Source: Permianibacter fluminis
Lineage (GTDB): Bacteria; Pseudomonadota; Gammaproteobacteria; Enterobacterales; Permianibacteraceae
DNA: 64,000 bases
Reading direction: 5' to 3'
Assembly (NCBI RefSeq): GCF_013179735.1
Contig: NZ_JABMEG010000001.1
Span: forward strand, 434,001 to 498,000
Shown here: piece by piece, positions 9,635-17,701 of the stretch
How positions within the stretch are numbered: position 1 is the first letter of the stretch
Layout of the letters: every line of letters begins with the position of its first letter
Notes under the pieces: model-generated
Databases searched by the model: none
What the model was told of the DNA's origin: nothing
The model's input: the letters and a program-made list of their open reading frames with translations, nothing else
Made by a program: the position numbers and the translations under genes

Positions 9635-10780
9635 TTACAAAGAGGCGGAGAATACGGCCTTGCGCAGTAACCGAAAGGGTAAGTTCTGGCTGGGGTCTGC
9701 GTTGCACATGCAGGCAACCGTGGTCCTACTTGGAACATGAGTCGCCAGGTAAGCCGAGAAGCCGCTGACAAAGCCATTGTGCATGGCGATGACGCCGCCA
9801 GCCTTCGCTGAGCGATCCAGCATGAGTCCGTATCCGTAACTCGTTTCTCCCATGTTGTTATCTTTAGGGTCAAATCTGCCCTCGGTTATCGGGCGACCAT
9901 CCTTGAGCCTGGCCGGTTCAAGAAGGGCTTGGCGCGACTCCGCGGACAAGAAATCACCGTACAGGAGAGCGTAATGCCAGCGACATAGATCATCTGCAGT
10001 CGTTCTGATCGCGCCAGCGCCTCCAGTCTGTTCAATTGCAATGAAATCAGCGTTTGCAAAAGGGGTCCCGTCGACTTCATTTCCGGTATAGCCAGCGGCT
10101 CGACCCTTGACGACCTCGGAGTGATGGTCAAACTCAGTATGAGCGAGCTTCAGCGGCCCAAACAGATGTTGCCTTGCGGCCTCATTCAAGGGTTGCTTTG
10201 TGACCGACTCAATGACGGCACCGAGTAGAATGTAATTTGCGTTGCTGTATAGCCATGACGACCCTGATTGAAAGTCGAATAGCGGATTTTGATCAGAAAT
10301 GATCTTGGCAAGTTCTATTTGTGTGATGGGAAGCTGGGAAAAGCTATCTCCCTGTACTTCATGAACGCCAGCAGTTTGATGAATGAGCTCAAGCAAGGTA
10401 GGAGCGTCCTTTCCCTTGAAGAAGCCAAGATGTTTGTCCAAGCGATCGTTTACAGAAAGTAGGCCTTTATCATGAAGCCTCGCAATTAGCGCTGCTGTGA
10501 ACTGCTTGGTTATGGAGCCTGCACGAAAGATGGTGGATGAGCTAACAACCGTGCCTGTCTCCAGATTGCTTAATCCGTTCATGGCTCCTGCGATAGCTAT
10601 TCCGTCCACCCATACTGAAATTTGGATTCCAGGTGTTGTGAATTCCTTGATGGACTGGTCAGCGATGCTGGAAAGCACGGACGCCAGTGATTGGCCACCC
10701 GATGCGGCCAGAATTGGCAGTGGCAGTGAGCCTGCCAGTAACGATGCCACCGTGCTCTTCAAAAACTTTCGACGGTCCAT
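9635..10780 (-). CDS. Beta-lactamase family serine hydrolase, exported
   Basis: 381 aa. The N-terminus MDRRKFLKSTVASLLAGSLPLPILAAS is a signal peptide with a Tat-like RRKFLK. Class C/DD-peptidase-like motifs are present: GSITKQFTA (SxxK nucleophile block), YSNANY (YxN), and late MHNGFVSGF in the HxG position. Such proteins act as peptidases or esterases on cell-wall or other esters; the substrate is unknown. GGGGAG precedes the ATG. Base composition looks more AT-rich than the flanks, consistent with recent acquisition. It converges on the GNAT gene. Confidence 0.87.
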   Translation of the reverse strand: MDRRKFLKSTVASLLAGSLPLPILAASGGQSLASVLSSIADQSIKEFTTPGIQISVWVDGIAIAGAMNGLSNLETGTVVSSSTIFRAGSITKQFTAALIARLHDKGLLSVNDRLDKHLGFFKGKDAPTLLELIHQTAGVHEVQGDSFSQLPITQIELAKIISDQNPLFDFQSGSSWLYSNANYILLGAVIESVTKQPLNEAARQHLFGPLKLAHTEFDHHSEVVKGRAAGYTGNEVDGTPFANADFIAIEQTGGAGAIRTTADDLCRWHYALLYGDFLSAESRQALLEPARLKDGRPITEGRFDPKDNNMGETSYGYGLMLDRSAKAGGVIAMHNGFVSGFSAYLATHVPSRTTVACMCNADPSQNLPFRLLRKAVFSASL

Positions 10781-10856
10781 TTAACTCCCCAAGATCGTAA
10801 GTTGAGCGGCAAAGCCCAACAACTTCACCATGAAATGGGCCAATGCAATGGGCTTG

Positions 10857-11156
10857 CTACCTCAGCGCCACGCCACAATGCTTGCATTGCTTTCTTGTCC
10901 AGCCACCGCCAGGAAGTTCCAAACAAGCGGGGCAGCGCCAATACTTCTTAAAAAAGACCACGTAAACAATGGTTCCAAGAAGCATCGGAATAAGTGCGGT
11001 CACATAATTCAATCCCAGAAATGAATTGAGATCGGTGAATCCGAGTATCAATCGTGGTGAGATCAATAGAAGCGTTATCGCAGATACAAGCTTGGCCCGC
11101 ACCATCATGGATGCGTATTCTTCCTTCACTTGAGCTGCTGACTTCTCAGTCTCCAT
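10857..11156 (-). CDS. Small membrane protein with C-terminal zinc ribbon
   Basis: 99 aa. Two hydrophobic segments (about residues 22-40 and 50-69) are followed by a cytosolic CPAC...CKHC pair (about residues 75-95) that looks like a zinc ribbon. AAGGA lies upstream of the ATG. There is no family I can name. It is upstream of, and in the same direction as, the serine hydrolase gene (76-bp spacing), with similarly AT-richer codons, so the two may have arrived together. Confidence 0.6.
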   Translation of the reverse strand: METEKSAAQVKEEYASMMVRAKLVSAITLLLISPRLILGFTDLNSFLGLNYVTALIPMLLGTIVYVVFFKKYWRCPACLELPGGGWTRKQCKHCGVALR

Positions 11157-11305
11157 ACTTGTTCCTTCTTTAGGGGCTTGCCTGATTTGTTGGCGTGGAC
11201 CTGGCCCAGCCTATCGAGACCTTTCGGGGCCAGCAAGTTGCCGCTAGTCTCGTTTGCTCCTTCGCCAAATATCAGGGTTGGTTGATAGGAAACACTGTGA
11301 GAGGG

Positions 11306-11334
11306 CTGACCGACCTGCCCGGCTGAGCTACAAT
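11306..11334 (+). promoter_or_regulatory. Sigma-70-like promoter of the SAH riboswitch/ahcY transcript
   Basis: CTGACC (-35, 11306-11311) and TACAAT (-10, 11329-11334) are separated by exactly 17 bp. A start near 11341 would place the whole riboswitch aptamer inside the leader. Confidence 0.6.
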
Positions 11335-11376
11335 TGCCGCCCCGCCAGTGACCTCAGGTCCCCGGCGGTCCTGCCT

Positions 11377-11468
11377 CCCGTTCGAGGGGCGCTGCAACGG
11401 TGGTACATCTTTCCAGATGGACTGGCCGCCAGGCTTGAACGGGGCAACTCGATGCCAACGCTGTCCGG
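11377..11468 (+). promoter_or_regulatory. S-adenosylhomocysteine (SAH) riboswitch
   Basis: The leader of ahcY carries the SAH-aptamer signature: GAGG-GCGCTGCAACGG, later CCAGGCTTGAACG, then a GGCA...TGCC hairpin followed by AACGCT. The P1 stem is explicit: CGTTCGAG (11379-11386) pairs with CTTGAACG (11434-11441), with one G-T. Known SAH riboswitches sit upstream of ahcY and turn expression on when SAH accumulates; that fits here. The region between the aptamer and the gene (11469-11526) ends in GGGAG, the ribosome site. It was not folded computationally. Confidence 0.85.
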
Positions 11469-11526
11469 TATCGGTTTCAACGGCGCCCAAAGTGAACTCA
11501 ACTTGTTAACTTTGGGAGACGTCGCC

Positions 11527-12927
11527 ATGACGAACTTTACCGATTTCCATGTCGCCGACATGAACCTGGCCGCTTTCGGCCGCAAAGAAATCCGCATCGC
11601 CGAAACCGAAATGCCCGGCCTGATGAGCGTGCGGGAAGAGTTTGCCAAGCAACAGCCGCTGAAAGGCGCGCGCATTGCCGGCTCACTGCACATGACCATC
11701 CAGACCGCGGTGCTCATTGAAGCGCTGGTCGCGCTCGGTGCCGAAGTGCGTTGGGCCTCGTGCAATATTTTCTCGACTCAGGATCACGCAGCGGCCGCCA
11801 TCGCCGCTGCCGGCATTCCGGTGTTTGCCTACAAAGGCGAAACGCTGGATGACTACTGGGAATACAGCCACAACATTTTCACTTGGAAGAACGATCAGCA
11901 CGCCAACATGATTCTGGATGACGGCGGCGATGCCACGCTGCTGTTGATGCTCGGTTCGCGTGCCGAGAAAGATCGCAGCGTGATCAGCAGCCCGACCAAC
12001 GACGAAGAAAAGGCGCTGTACGCCTCCATCGCGCGTTACCTCGACAAGGATCCGAGCTGGTATTCCAAGCGTCTGGCCTGCATCAAGGGCGTGACCGAAG
12101 AAACCACCACTGGCGTCAAGCGCCTGTACGATCTGGACCGCAAAGGCGCACTGCCGTTCCCGGCCATCAACGTCAATGACTCGGTGACCAAGTCCAAGTT
12201 CGACAACCTGTACGGTTGCCGCGAATCGCTGGTTGACGCCATCAAGCGCGCGACCGATGTGATGGTTGCCGGCAAGATCGCCGTTGTTGCCGGTTATGGC
12301 GATGTCGGCAAGGGCTCGGCGCAATCGCTGCGCGGTTTGGGCGCAACTGTCTGGATCACCGAAATCGATCCGATCTGCGCACTGCAGGCGGCGATGGAAG
12401 GCTACCGCGTCGTGACCATGGATTACGCCTGTGACAAGGCCGATATCTTCGTCACCGCGACCGGCAATGCCGATGTGATCACTCACGATCACATGGTCAA
12501 GATGCGCAACAACGCCATCGTCTGCAACATCGGTCACTTCGATTCGGAGATCCAGGTCGCGGCGATGAAGCGCTACGAATGGGAAAACATCAAACCGCAA
12601 GTCGATCACATCATTCTGCCGAGTGGCAACCGCATCATTCTGCTGGCTGAAGGCCGTTTGGTTAACCTCGGCTGCGGTACCGGCCACCCGAGTTTTGTGA
12701 TGTCGAACAGCTTCACCAATCAGGTGATGGCGCAAATCGAACTGTGGACGCGCGGCAAGGACTACCAGAACAAGGTCTATGTGTTGCCGAAGCATCTAGA
12801 CGAGAAAGTCGCCCGTCTGCACTTGAAGAAAGTTGGCGCCGAGCTGACCACGCTGACCAAAGCGCAAGCAGAATATCTGGGCCTGAAGCAGGAAGGTCCG
12901 TACAAGCCGGAGCACTATCGTTACTGA
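11527..12927 (+). CDS. ahcY: Adenosylhomocysteinase (SAH hydrolase)
   Basis: 466 aa. Splits SAH into adenosine and homocysteine using tightly bound NAD. It has the N-terminal substrate domain ([16 protein letters not shown]) and the Rossmann motif [20 protein letters not shown], and ends in the canonical KPEHYRY. The ATG at 11527 has GGGAG upstream; in-frame codons extending back to 11254 run through the riboswitch and are not coding. It recycles the product of SAM-dependent methylation, linking it to metK upstream. Confidence 0.98.
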   Translation: MTNFTDFHVADMNLAAFGRKEIRIAETEMPGLMSVREEFAKQQPLKGARIAGSLHMTIQTAVLIEALVALGAEVRWASCNIFSTQDHAAAAIAAAGIPVFAYKGETLDDYWEYSHNIFTWKNDQHANMILDDGGDATLLLMLGSRAEKDRSVISSPTNDEEKALYASIARYLDKDPSWYSKRLACIKGVTEETTTGVKRLYDLDRKGALPFPAINVNDSVTKSKFDNLYGCRESLVDAIKRATDVMVAGKIAVVAGYGDVGKGSAQSLRGLGATVWITEIDPICALQAAMEGYRVVTMDYACDKADIFVTATGNADVITHDHMVKMRNNAIVCNIGHFDSEIQVAAMKRYEWENIKPQVDHIILPSGNRIILLAEGRLVNLGCGTGHPSFVMSNSFTNQVMAQIELWTRGKDYQNKVYVLPKHLDEKVARLHLKKVGAELTTLTKAQAEYLGLKQEGPYKPEHYRY

Positions 12928-12974
12928 GTAACGGTGGCTGGTTCTGTAGAGGATAATTCTGTAATAGGCAGTAG

Positions 12975-13005
12975 AAAAAGAGCCGCAATTGCGGCTCTTT
13001 TTTTT
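12975..13005. terminator. Intrinsic terminator of ahcY
   Basis: Palindrome centred at 12988/12989 (AGAGCCGCAA / TTGCGGCTCT) flanked by A5 and T8, 47 bp after the ahcY stop. The A/T flanks would also let it stop leftward transcription. Confidence 0.9.
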
Positions 13006-13067
13006 GGCTCTGTTTTGATTGATTGAATGTCGACCTGCATCATGGCAATCGGAACCCCTCTGCCCAG

Positions 13068-13090
13068 CCCTCTCCCGCAAGGAGAGAGGG
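13068..13090. repeat. Short C/G-rich hairpin (CCCTCTC / GAGAGGG)
   Basis: A 7-bp stem near the end of the leftward FHA/propeller gene. It is similar in composition to the larger palindromic element at 50071-50190. No T run follows, so it is a repeat rather than a clear terminator. Confidence 0.4.
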
Positions 13091-13098
13091 AGTAAAGG

Positions 13099-15192
13099 CT
13101 ACTGCCCTTGCGCCAACACAATCAGCGTGCCGTCCTGATAACCAATCGCGACATGTTCGGCCGTGCTGGCCACTGTTTGCGGCAATCCTTGGTAAGGCAA
13201 TGCCTGCTGCGTCGACTGTTCCGGCGCCGCCATCGACCAGCTGGTCCAGCCCTGCGCAGTCAGCCAGATCCAAGCTGCGTCGGTTTTGCTGAATAGCCCT
13301 TCGCCGTCGGCACCGGTTTGTTGCCAGCGCTGCTCACCACTGTCGGCGGCAATGCCGATGACGGTGCCATCATCCCGGCGCAGTGCCAGTTGATCGCCAT
13401 GGCTTTGCAGCGCTTGCAGCGTCGCGGCAAACGGCTGCGACCACAGCGGCTCGCCGGCCAGTGAGAAACTCTGCAATTGCCCGGTGGCGGTTTGCACCAG
13501 CAGGCGATCGTTCACCGCCTGCACCGGCTGCACCACCACACCGGCCAGTGGTTGCCGCCACAAGGGTTTGCCATCGATGCCGACAGCAACCAGCTGCGGA
13601 CTGGAATCCACATAATAAATGCGCTCGCCATGCAGCAACGGCGGCGCGGTCATGACCACCGATGGCGGCAGCACCTGACTCCATAGCCAGGCACCGGTCG
13701 CGGCGTTTTCCGCGGCCAGCATCGATTGTCCGGCCACAATGAAATTGCCATCGGGCAACGGCAGCACACTGTGCACGGCGCTGATGCGCGGCGATGACAA
13801 TTCGGCGCTGATTTCACCATCGATGGTGAACACCACGGCGTGACCCGTACTGGTGACGGCGAGCACCCCACCGTCGTTGGCCAGCGGCACAATGTCGGCG
13901 ATCAAACGCGCTTTCAGATCGTGACTTGCCTTGCTGACGCCGGTCTGCAGATCGCGCCAGCTCAGCTTGCCATTGGCATCGGCAACAACGACCGCATTTT
14001 CCAGCAACAGCGGTTTCAACAGCCGGGCATTGCTGGCCACCTGCTGCGTCCAGAGCGCGCGACTGGCTTGTGCTGCAGACGCAGCTGTCGATGTCGGGCG
14101 CGCATTTGCCGGCGTCCGACTGAACCACCACCACGACGCGGCCAGCACGGCGATCAGCAGCAATGCGGCCGTTGCCAACAAGGCGGTCTTGTTGCCGTTG
14201 CCGGCGCTGGCGCTGCGCTGATGGCTGTTTCGGTCTTTGTTGCTCTGATTTGTGTTGCTACTCGCTGCGCCGCTGCCGCCAGTGCTGCTACCGTCGCGGC
14301 GTTTGCTGTCAGCGGTCAGCGTCTTGATCGGTTGCACCCGGCCAGTGACGCGACCAAAACCCACTTTGTCGCCGACCACCAGAACCGCACTTTCGATCCG
14401 CTGATCGTTGATGAAGCTACCGTTGCGGGAACCCGAGTCAACCAGCTGCCAGCCATCGCCCTGCCAGCGGATGATCGCGTGCTGACCGGAGACGCTGCCG
14501 TCGGCGATCACGAAATCATTGTCCGGACCGCGACCGAGTCGCAGGTCCTGCTGGGTCAGCGGCACCATCAGCATGCTGCCATCCGGCAGATTCACTTCCA
14601 GTTCGGCCAGTGGCGTATCTGCGCTGACGGTGGCCAGCGATTGTGTCGAACCAGCTTTACCCGGCGCGCGCGCATTCAACTCGGCAACTGCATCGCGAGT
14701 ATCGAATACGGTGGTGTGCTGGCGCGGCGTGCCGGAAACGGGTCCCGTGTTGGCTGCGGTATTAATTTCAGCGACAGGTGCAGGTGCAGGTGCAGGTGCA
14801 GGTGCAGGTGCAGGTGCAGCAGTCTGACTGGCGGCGATATGTGCGGCCAGTTGCGCTTCGGTGATGGCCGGCCGCAGCACGGTGGCCTGAAAGGTGGGTT
14901 CCGGTGCCTTGATCTGGAACGCCAGGGTATCGAAGCGCAACCAATCGCCATCGTGCAATTCGGTTTCGGCGTCGATGCGGCGATCATTGACGAAGCTGCC
15001 GTTGGCGCTGCCCAGATCGCGCACGTATAACTTGCCGTCACGCAAACTGAGTTCGGCATGACGGCGCGACACATGCGGCGAGCCGAGCACAATATCAACC
15101 TCGGCGGCGCGGCCAAGCACTGCCGTCGCGGTTACTTCAATCGCCGGTTGATCAGCGGCGCTACTTTCCAGGGTCCAGTTCAGGCGGCTCAC
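13099..15192 (-). CDS. Double-FHA, single-pass membrane protein with periplasmic PQQ-type beta-propeller
   Basis: 697 aa, GTG start overlapping the PP2C stop (GTGA). FHA1 about residues 20-95 (GR...SRRH...GSANGSF), a Pro-Ala linker 126-140, FHA2 about 205-285 (GRG...SGQH...GSRNGSF), a Ser/Asn-rich basic stretch 296-334, a transmembrane helix about 336-357, then about 340 residues of repeated WQQTG/W-type blades resembling PQQ/pyrrolo-quinoline-type propellers. Both FHA domains keep the Arg, Ser and His/Asn used to bind phosphothreonine. It probably joins cytosolic phosphopeptide binding to a periplasmic propeller. It is the last gene of the operon cytochrome-barrel-phosphatase-FHA. Confidence 0.85.
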   Translation of the reverse strand: MSRLNWTLESSAADQPAIEVTATAVLGRAAEVDIVLGSPHVSRRHAELSLRDGKLYVRDLGSANGSFVNDRRIDAETELHDGDWLRFDTLAFQIKAPEPTFQATVLRPAITEAQLAAHIAASQTAAPAPAPAPAPAPAPVAEINTAANTGPVSGTPRQHTTVFDTRDAVAELNARAPGKAGSTQSLATVSADTPLAELEVNLPDGSMLMVPLTQQDLRLGRGPDNDFVIADGSVSGQHAIIRWQGDGWQLVDSGSRNGSFINDQRIESAVLVVGDKVGFGRVTGRVQPIKTLTADSKRRDGSSTGGSGAASSNTNQSNKDRNSHQRSASAGNGNKTALLATAALLLIAVLAASWWWFSRTPANARPTSTAASAAQASRALWTQQVASNARLLKPLLLENAVVVADANGKLSWRDLQTGVSKASHDLKARLIADIVPLANDGGVLAVTSTGHAVVFTIDGEISAELSSPRISAVHSVLPLPDGNFIVAGQSMLAAENAATGAWLWSQVLPPSVVMTAPPLLHGERIYYVDSSPQLVAVGIDGKPLWRQPLAGVVVQPVQAVNDRLLVQTATGQLQSFSLAGEPLWSQPFAATLQALQSHGDQLALRRDDGTVIGIAADSGEQRWQQTGADGEGLFSKTDAAWIWLTAQGWTSWSMAAPEQSTQQALPYQGLPQTVASTAEHVAIGYQDGTLIVLAQGQ
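14780..14818 (-). repeat. GGTGCA hexanucleotide tandem repeat coding Pro-Ala
   Basis: About six perfect GGTGCA units on the plus strand, reading Ala-Pro on the minus strand, form the linker between FHA1 and FHA2. A perfect array like this can change length by slippage in whole codon pairs without a frameshift. Confidence 0.9.
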
Positions 15193-16097
15193 TTGTTATT
15201 CTCTTCGTCGCGAAAAAAGGCCAGCGGTTTGCTCAGCAACTTGCCCGCTTTTTCTTTGCTGCTATCCAGCCAGGATTTGTCCGAATCGGCGCCGGCCGAT
15301 GCATCAGCTGCCGCCGGTGCGGTTACGGCGCGGCGCACGGCGGTGACGTCAACCGAGCCGGTGGTGCGCAGCTGCAGTGACTGGGCATCGGTCAGCGCTG
15401 CAACCAGGATCACCGTCACGTTGTCATTGCCACCACGCTCCAGCGCGGCATTGATCAACGGTTGCAGCGCGCCGGTTGCCGGCGAGGCCCGGCGCAGAAT
15501 GGCGGCGATAGCATCGTCGCTGAGTTCGCCATTCAAGCCGTCACTGCACAGCAGCAGGCAATCGCCCGGCTGCAGATCATGATCAACCACGCCAACCTTG
15601 ACATCGGTCGTATGCGCCGAGCCCATGGATTGCAGAATGACATTGCGTTTCGGATGCACGCTGGCTTCGGCCGCGGTGATGGCGCCGCTGTCGAGCAGAT
15701 GCTGGACAAAGGAATGATCGCGGGTCAGCTGACGCAGCACATTGTTTTGCCAGAGATAAGCGCGGCTGTCGCCAACCCAGGCGATCTGGCAATGCGCGTC
15801 GTGAATCTTCAGCGCCACCACGGTCGAGCCCATGCCGGCAGCGCCTTCACCGTTGGCCGCGGCGGTGCGTACGGCGTGATGCGCCTGCTGAACCGCTTCG
15901 GGCAAGGGTTGACCCGCGCCAATTGCGGCGGTGATGGACTCGCAAACGATGCGGCTGGCCACTTCACCCGATTCGTGACCGCCCATGCCATCGGCCAGCA
16001 ACCAAAGTCCGGCCTGCGGCAACGCCAGATAGGCGTCTTCGTTGTGCGGGCGCACGCGACCGGTATGGGTCGCGGCGGCATGGTGCAAGGTGATCAT
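15189..16097 (-). CDS. PP2C-type Ser/Thr protein phosphatase
   Basis: 302 aa. Dephosphorylates Ser/Thr with two metal ions. The metal-binding motifs are intact: RVRPHNEDAYL, LLADGMGGHESGE, AWVGDSRAYL, LLLCSDGLNGELSDD and GGNDNVTVILV. After the catalytic domain (to about residue 240) comes a roughly 60-residue tail, polar and Lys/Ser-rich, ending in FFRDEENNK. It sits between the outer-membrane barrel and the FHA gene and overlaps the latter by 4 bp. The natural reading is that it resets phosphothreonines read by the neighbouring FHA domains; the matching kinase is not in this window. Confidence 0.93.
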   Translation of the reverse strand: MITLHHAAATHTGRVRPHNEDAYLALPQAGLWLLADGMGGHESGEVASRIVCESITAAIGAGQPLPEAVQQAHHAVRTAAANGEGAAGMGSTVVALKIHDAHCQIAWVGDSRAYLWQNNVLRQLTRDHSFVQHLLDSGAITAAEASVHPKRNVILQSMGSAHTTDVKVGVVDHDLQPGDCLLLCSDGLNGELSDDAIAAILRRASPATGALQPLINAALERGGNDNVTVILVAALTDAQSLQLRTTGSVDVTAVRRAVTAPAAADASAGADSDKSWLDSSKEKAGKLLSKPLAFFRDEENNK

Positions 16098-16130
16098 GTC
16101 AGCGCGATCATGTTGTTGAGCACCGCGACA

Positions 16131-17690
16131 TCAGAACTTCATCCGGAGTTCGGCCCGAACCCCGGACAAATCGATGCTGTCGCCGTCTTCCTTTTCTGCC
16201 TGCGCGATCATGGCATCGGCGCGGAAAATCCAGCGCGACAGAAACGGCCGCTGATAGCGCACGCCCAGGCCATATTGGGCGCCGTCGATGCCGCTGTGTT
16301 CGTCATCGTGCCGATCAACCGCCGCGAGTTCGACCACCACTTGCTGATCCAGTGCAAACAGGCTCTCGATGCCGACCGCAATGCCGTAAGTGTTGAAGGC
16401 ACTGTCATTCAGCGTTGGGTAGCCGGTCAGGCCATCGGATTCAAACAGGATACCGACATTGCGCAGCAGGCCCCCGGTACCGGCGCCGCGCGCCAGTGAT
16501 TGCGGCCGATCCAGACCGTAGAACAGATTCAGATACGGAATGAAGGTCGATGGCGAGCTGGTGACAAACGAGTTTTCGATAATGAACAAAGTGCCGTCGG
16601 CGCTGTTGTCAAAACCGATTGGCGCGGTGTCCTGACCCTGGCTGGCGATGATCCGCAGCGAGTTTGACAGCCAGCTGCCATAACGGCGGGTGAACGATAG
16701 CGCAATGCTGTTATAGGACTGATCAAAACCGGCGATGGCGTCGGTGTCGTCTTTGGTGCGGGCGAAACCCAATTCCCAGTAACCGCGATTGGCTTCGACA
16801 AAAGCATTGAAGCCAAACACGCTGACCTTGTCCTGTTGCCGGCTGTTGAACGGAATATTGCCACCCGCCGTGGCGTCGGCCAGCAGCGGACTGTTCCAGT
16901 CGGCACTGCCGCCAAAGAAAGTCAGATCATAATTGGAGATATCGAGCGCCTTGCTGTGGCCGGCCGGCAAGGTGAACACCATGCCGGTGAACGCATCATC
17001 GAGCCAGATGCCGTTGTGGAATTGCAGCGGTACCCGACCGATGGCAAACGGCAGATCCCAACTCTGGGCGTGACCGGTCACGCCCGCGACGATGGCACCG
17101 AGATCGCCTTCAAAAAAGGCGGCGTCGATATTGTGGTCGGTTTCGACCTCCGAAACTTCATCGTCGTCATTCGGCGCCGAGAAGATCGAGCGGGTAAACC
17201 GGCCATCGTCTTCCAGCGGCGTGTAGCTGACGTGGATGCGTTCGGTCGCGGTGATTTGCCAATCCGCTTCCAGATTCAGCCGGGCCGCGACCTGACTCAC
17301 CGCGCCATCGCTGTCGATGGCCGGATCATCAATTTCATTGCGGGCGACGGCCAGTCGGGCATCACCGTACAACAGAAACTGGCTGTTGGTCGGATTGCTG
17401 GCGCCGAGATAATGGCCCGATGCCGAAATCGGACCGGTATCGTAAATCCGGCGGCCCCATTCGATCGGCGGGCGCGGATTGTGATTTTCTTTTTTGTCAC
17501 CGTAGATGCGCCGCTGCTCATCGGCATCGTAGGCATCGCTGTATTTCGGATCGGTTTTGAAATCGCCGCTGTCCGCTTCGGCCGGTTTGGCTTTGGCATC
17601 CATTGCCGGCGCGCTATCCGATGCCAGCGCAACCGGGCTCAAGCACGCAGCAACGCTCAGGGTCAGCAGGAGTGAGGAGATGGTTTTCAT
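16131..17690 (-). CDS. Outer-membrane beta-barrel protein of unknown family
   Basis: 519 aa. A clear signal peptide (MKTISSLLLTLSVAACLSPVALAS) is followed by an acidic/polar stretch, then long alternating strands rich in aromatic residues, ending in ELRMKF with the C-terminal Phe expected of BamA-inserted barrels. No Cys-x2-Cys-His is present, so it carries no c-heme. It starts 11 bp after the pentaheme gene. By position it could be the outer-membrane partner of the cytochromes, as porins are in known metal-oxidising or -reducing systems, but I see no specific similarity to MtrB/PioB. Confidence 0.7.
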   Translation of the reverse strand: MKTISSLLLTLSVAACLSPVALASDSAPAMDAKAKPAEADSGDFKTDPKYSDAYDADEQRRIYGDKKENHNPRPPIEWGRRIYDTGPISASGHYLGASNPTNSQFLLYGDARLAVARNEIDDPAIDSDGAVSQVAARLNLEADWQITATERIHVSYTPLEDDGRFTRSIFSAPNDDDEVSEVETDHNIDAAFFEGDLGAIVAGVTGHAQSWDLPFAIGRVPLQFHNGIWLDDAFTGMVFTLPAGHSKALDISNYDLTFFGGSADWNSPLLADATAGGNIPFNSRQQDKVSVFGFNAFVEANRGYWELGFARTKDDTDAIAGFDQSYNSIALSFTRRYGSWLSNSLRIIASQGQDTAPIGFDNSADGTLFIIENSFVTSSPSTFIPYLNLFYGLDRPQSLARGAGTGGLLRNVGILFESDGLTGYPTLNDSAFNTYGIAVGIESLFALDQQVVVELAAVDRHDDEHSGIDGAQYGLGVRYQRPFLSRWIFRADAMIAQAEKEDGDSIDLSGVRAELRMKF

Positions 17691-17701
17691 TGACGCTGCC
17701 C

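Noticed and set aside
11254-11526. Long in-frame 5' extension of ahcY
   Set aside because: It runs through the promoter and SAH aptamer; the ATG at 11527 has GGGAG and matches the family N-terminus.
13840-15030. Long plus-strand open frame opposite the FHA/propeller gene
   Set aside because: Composition-driven shadow in GC-rich DNA; Gln/Arg-rich, no ribosome site or domain.
13099-16097. Reading the FHA + PP2C pair as part of a type VI secretion locus
   Set aside because: No Tss, Hcp, VgrG or ClpV genes are present; the neighbours are cytochromes and redox proteins.
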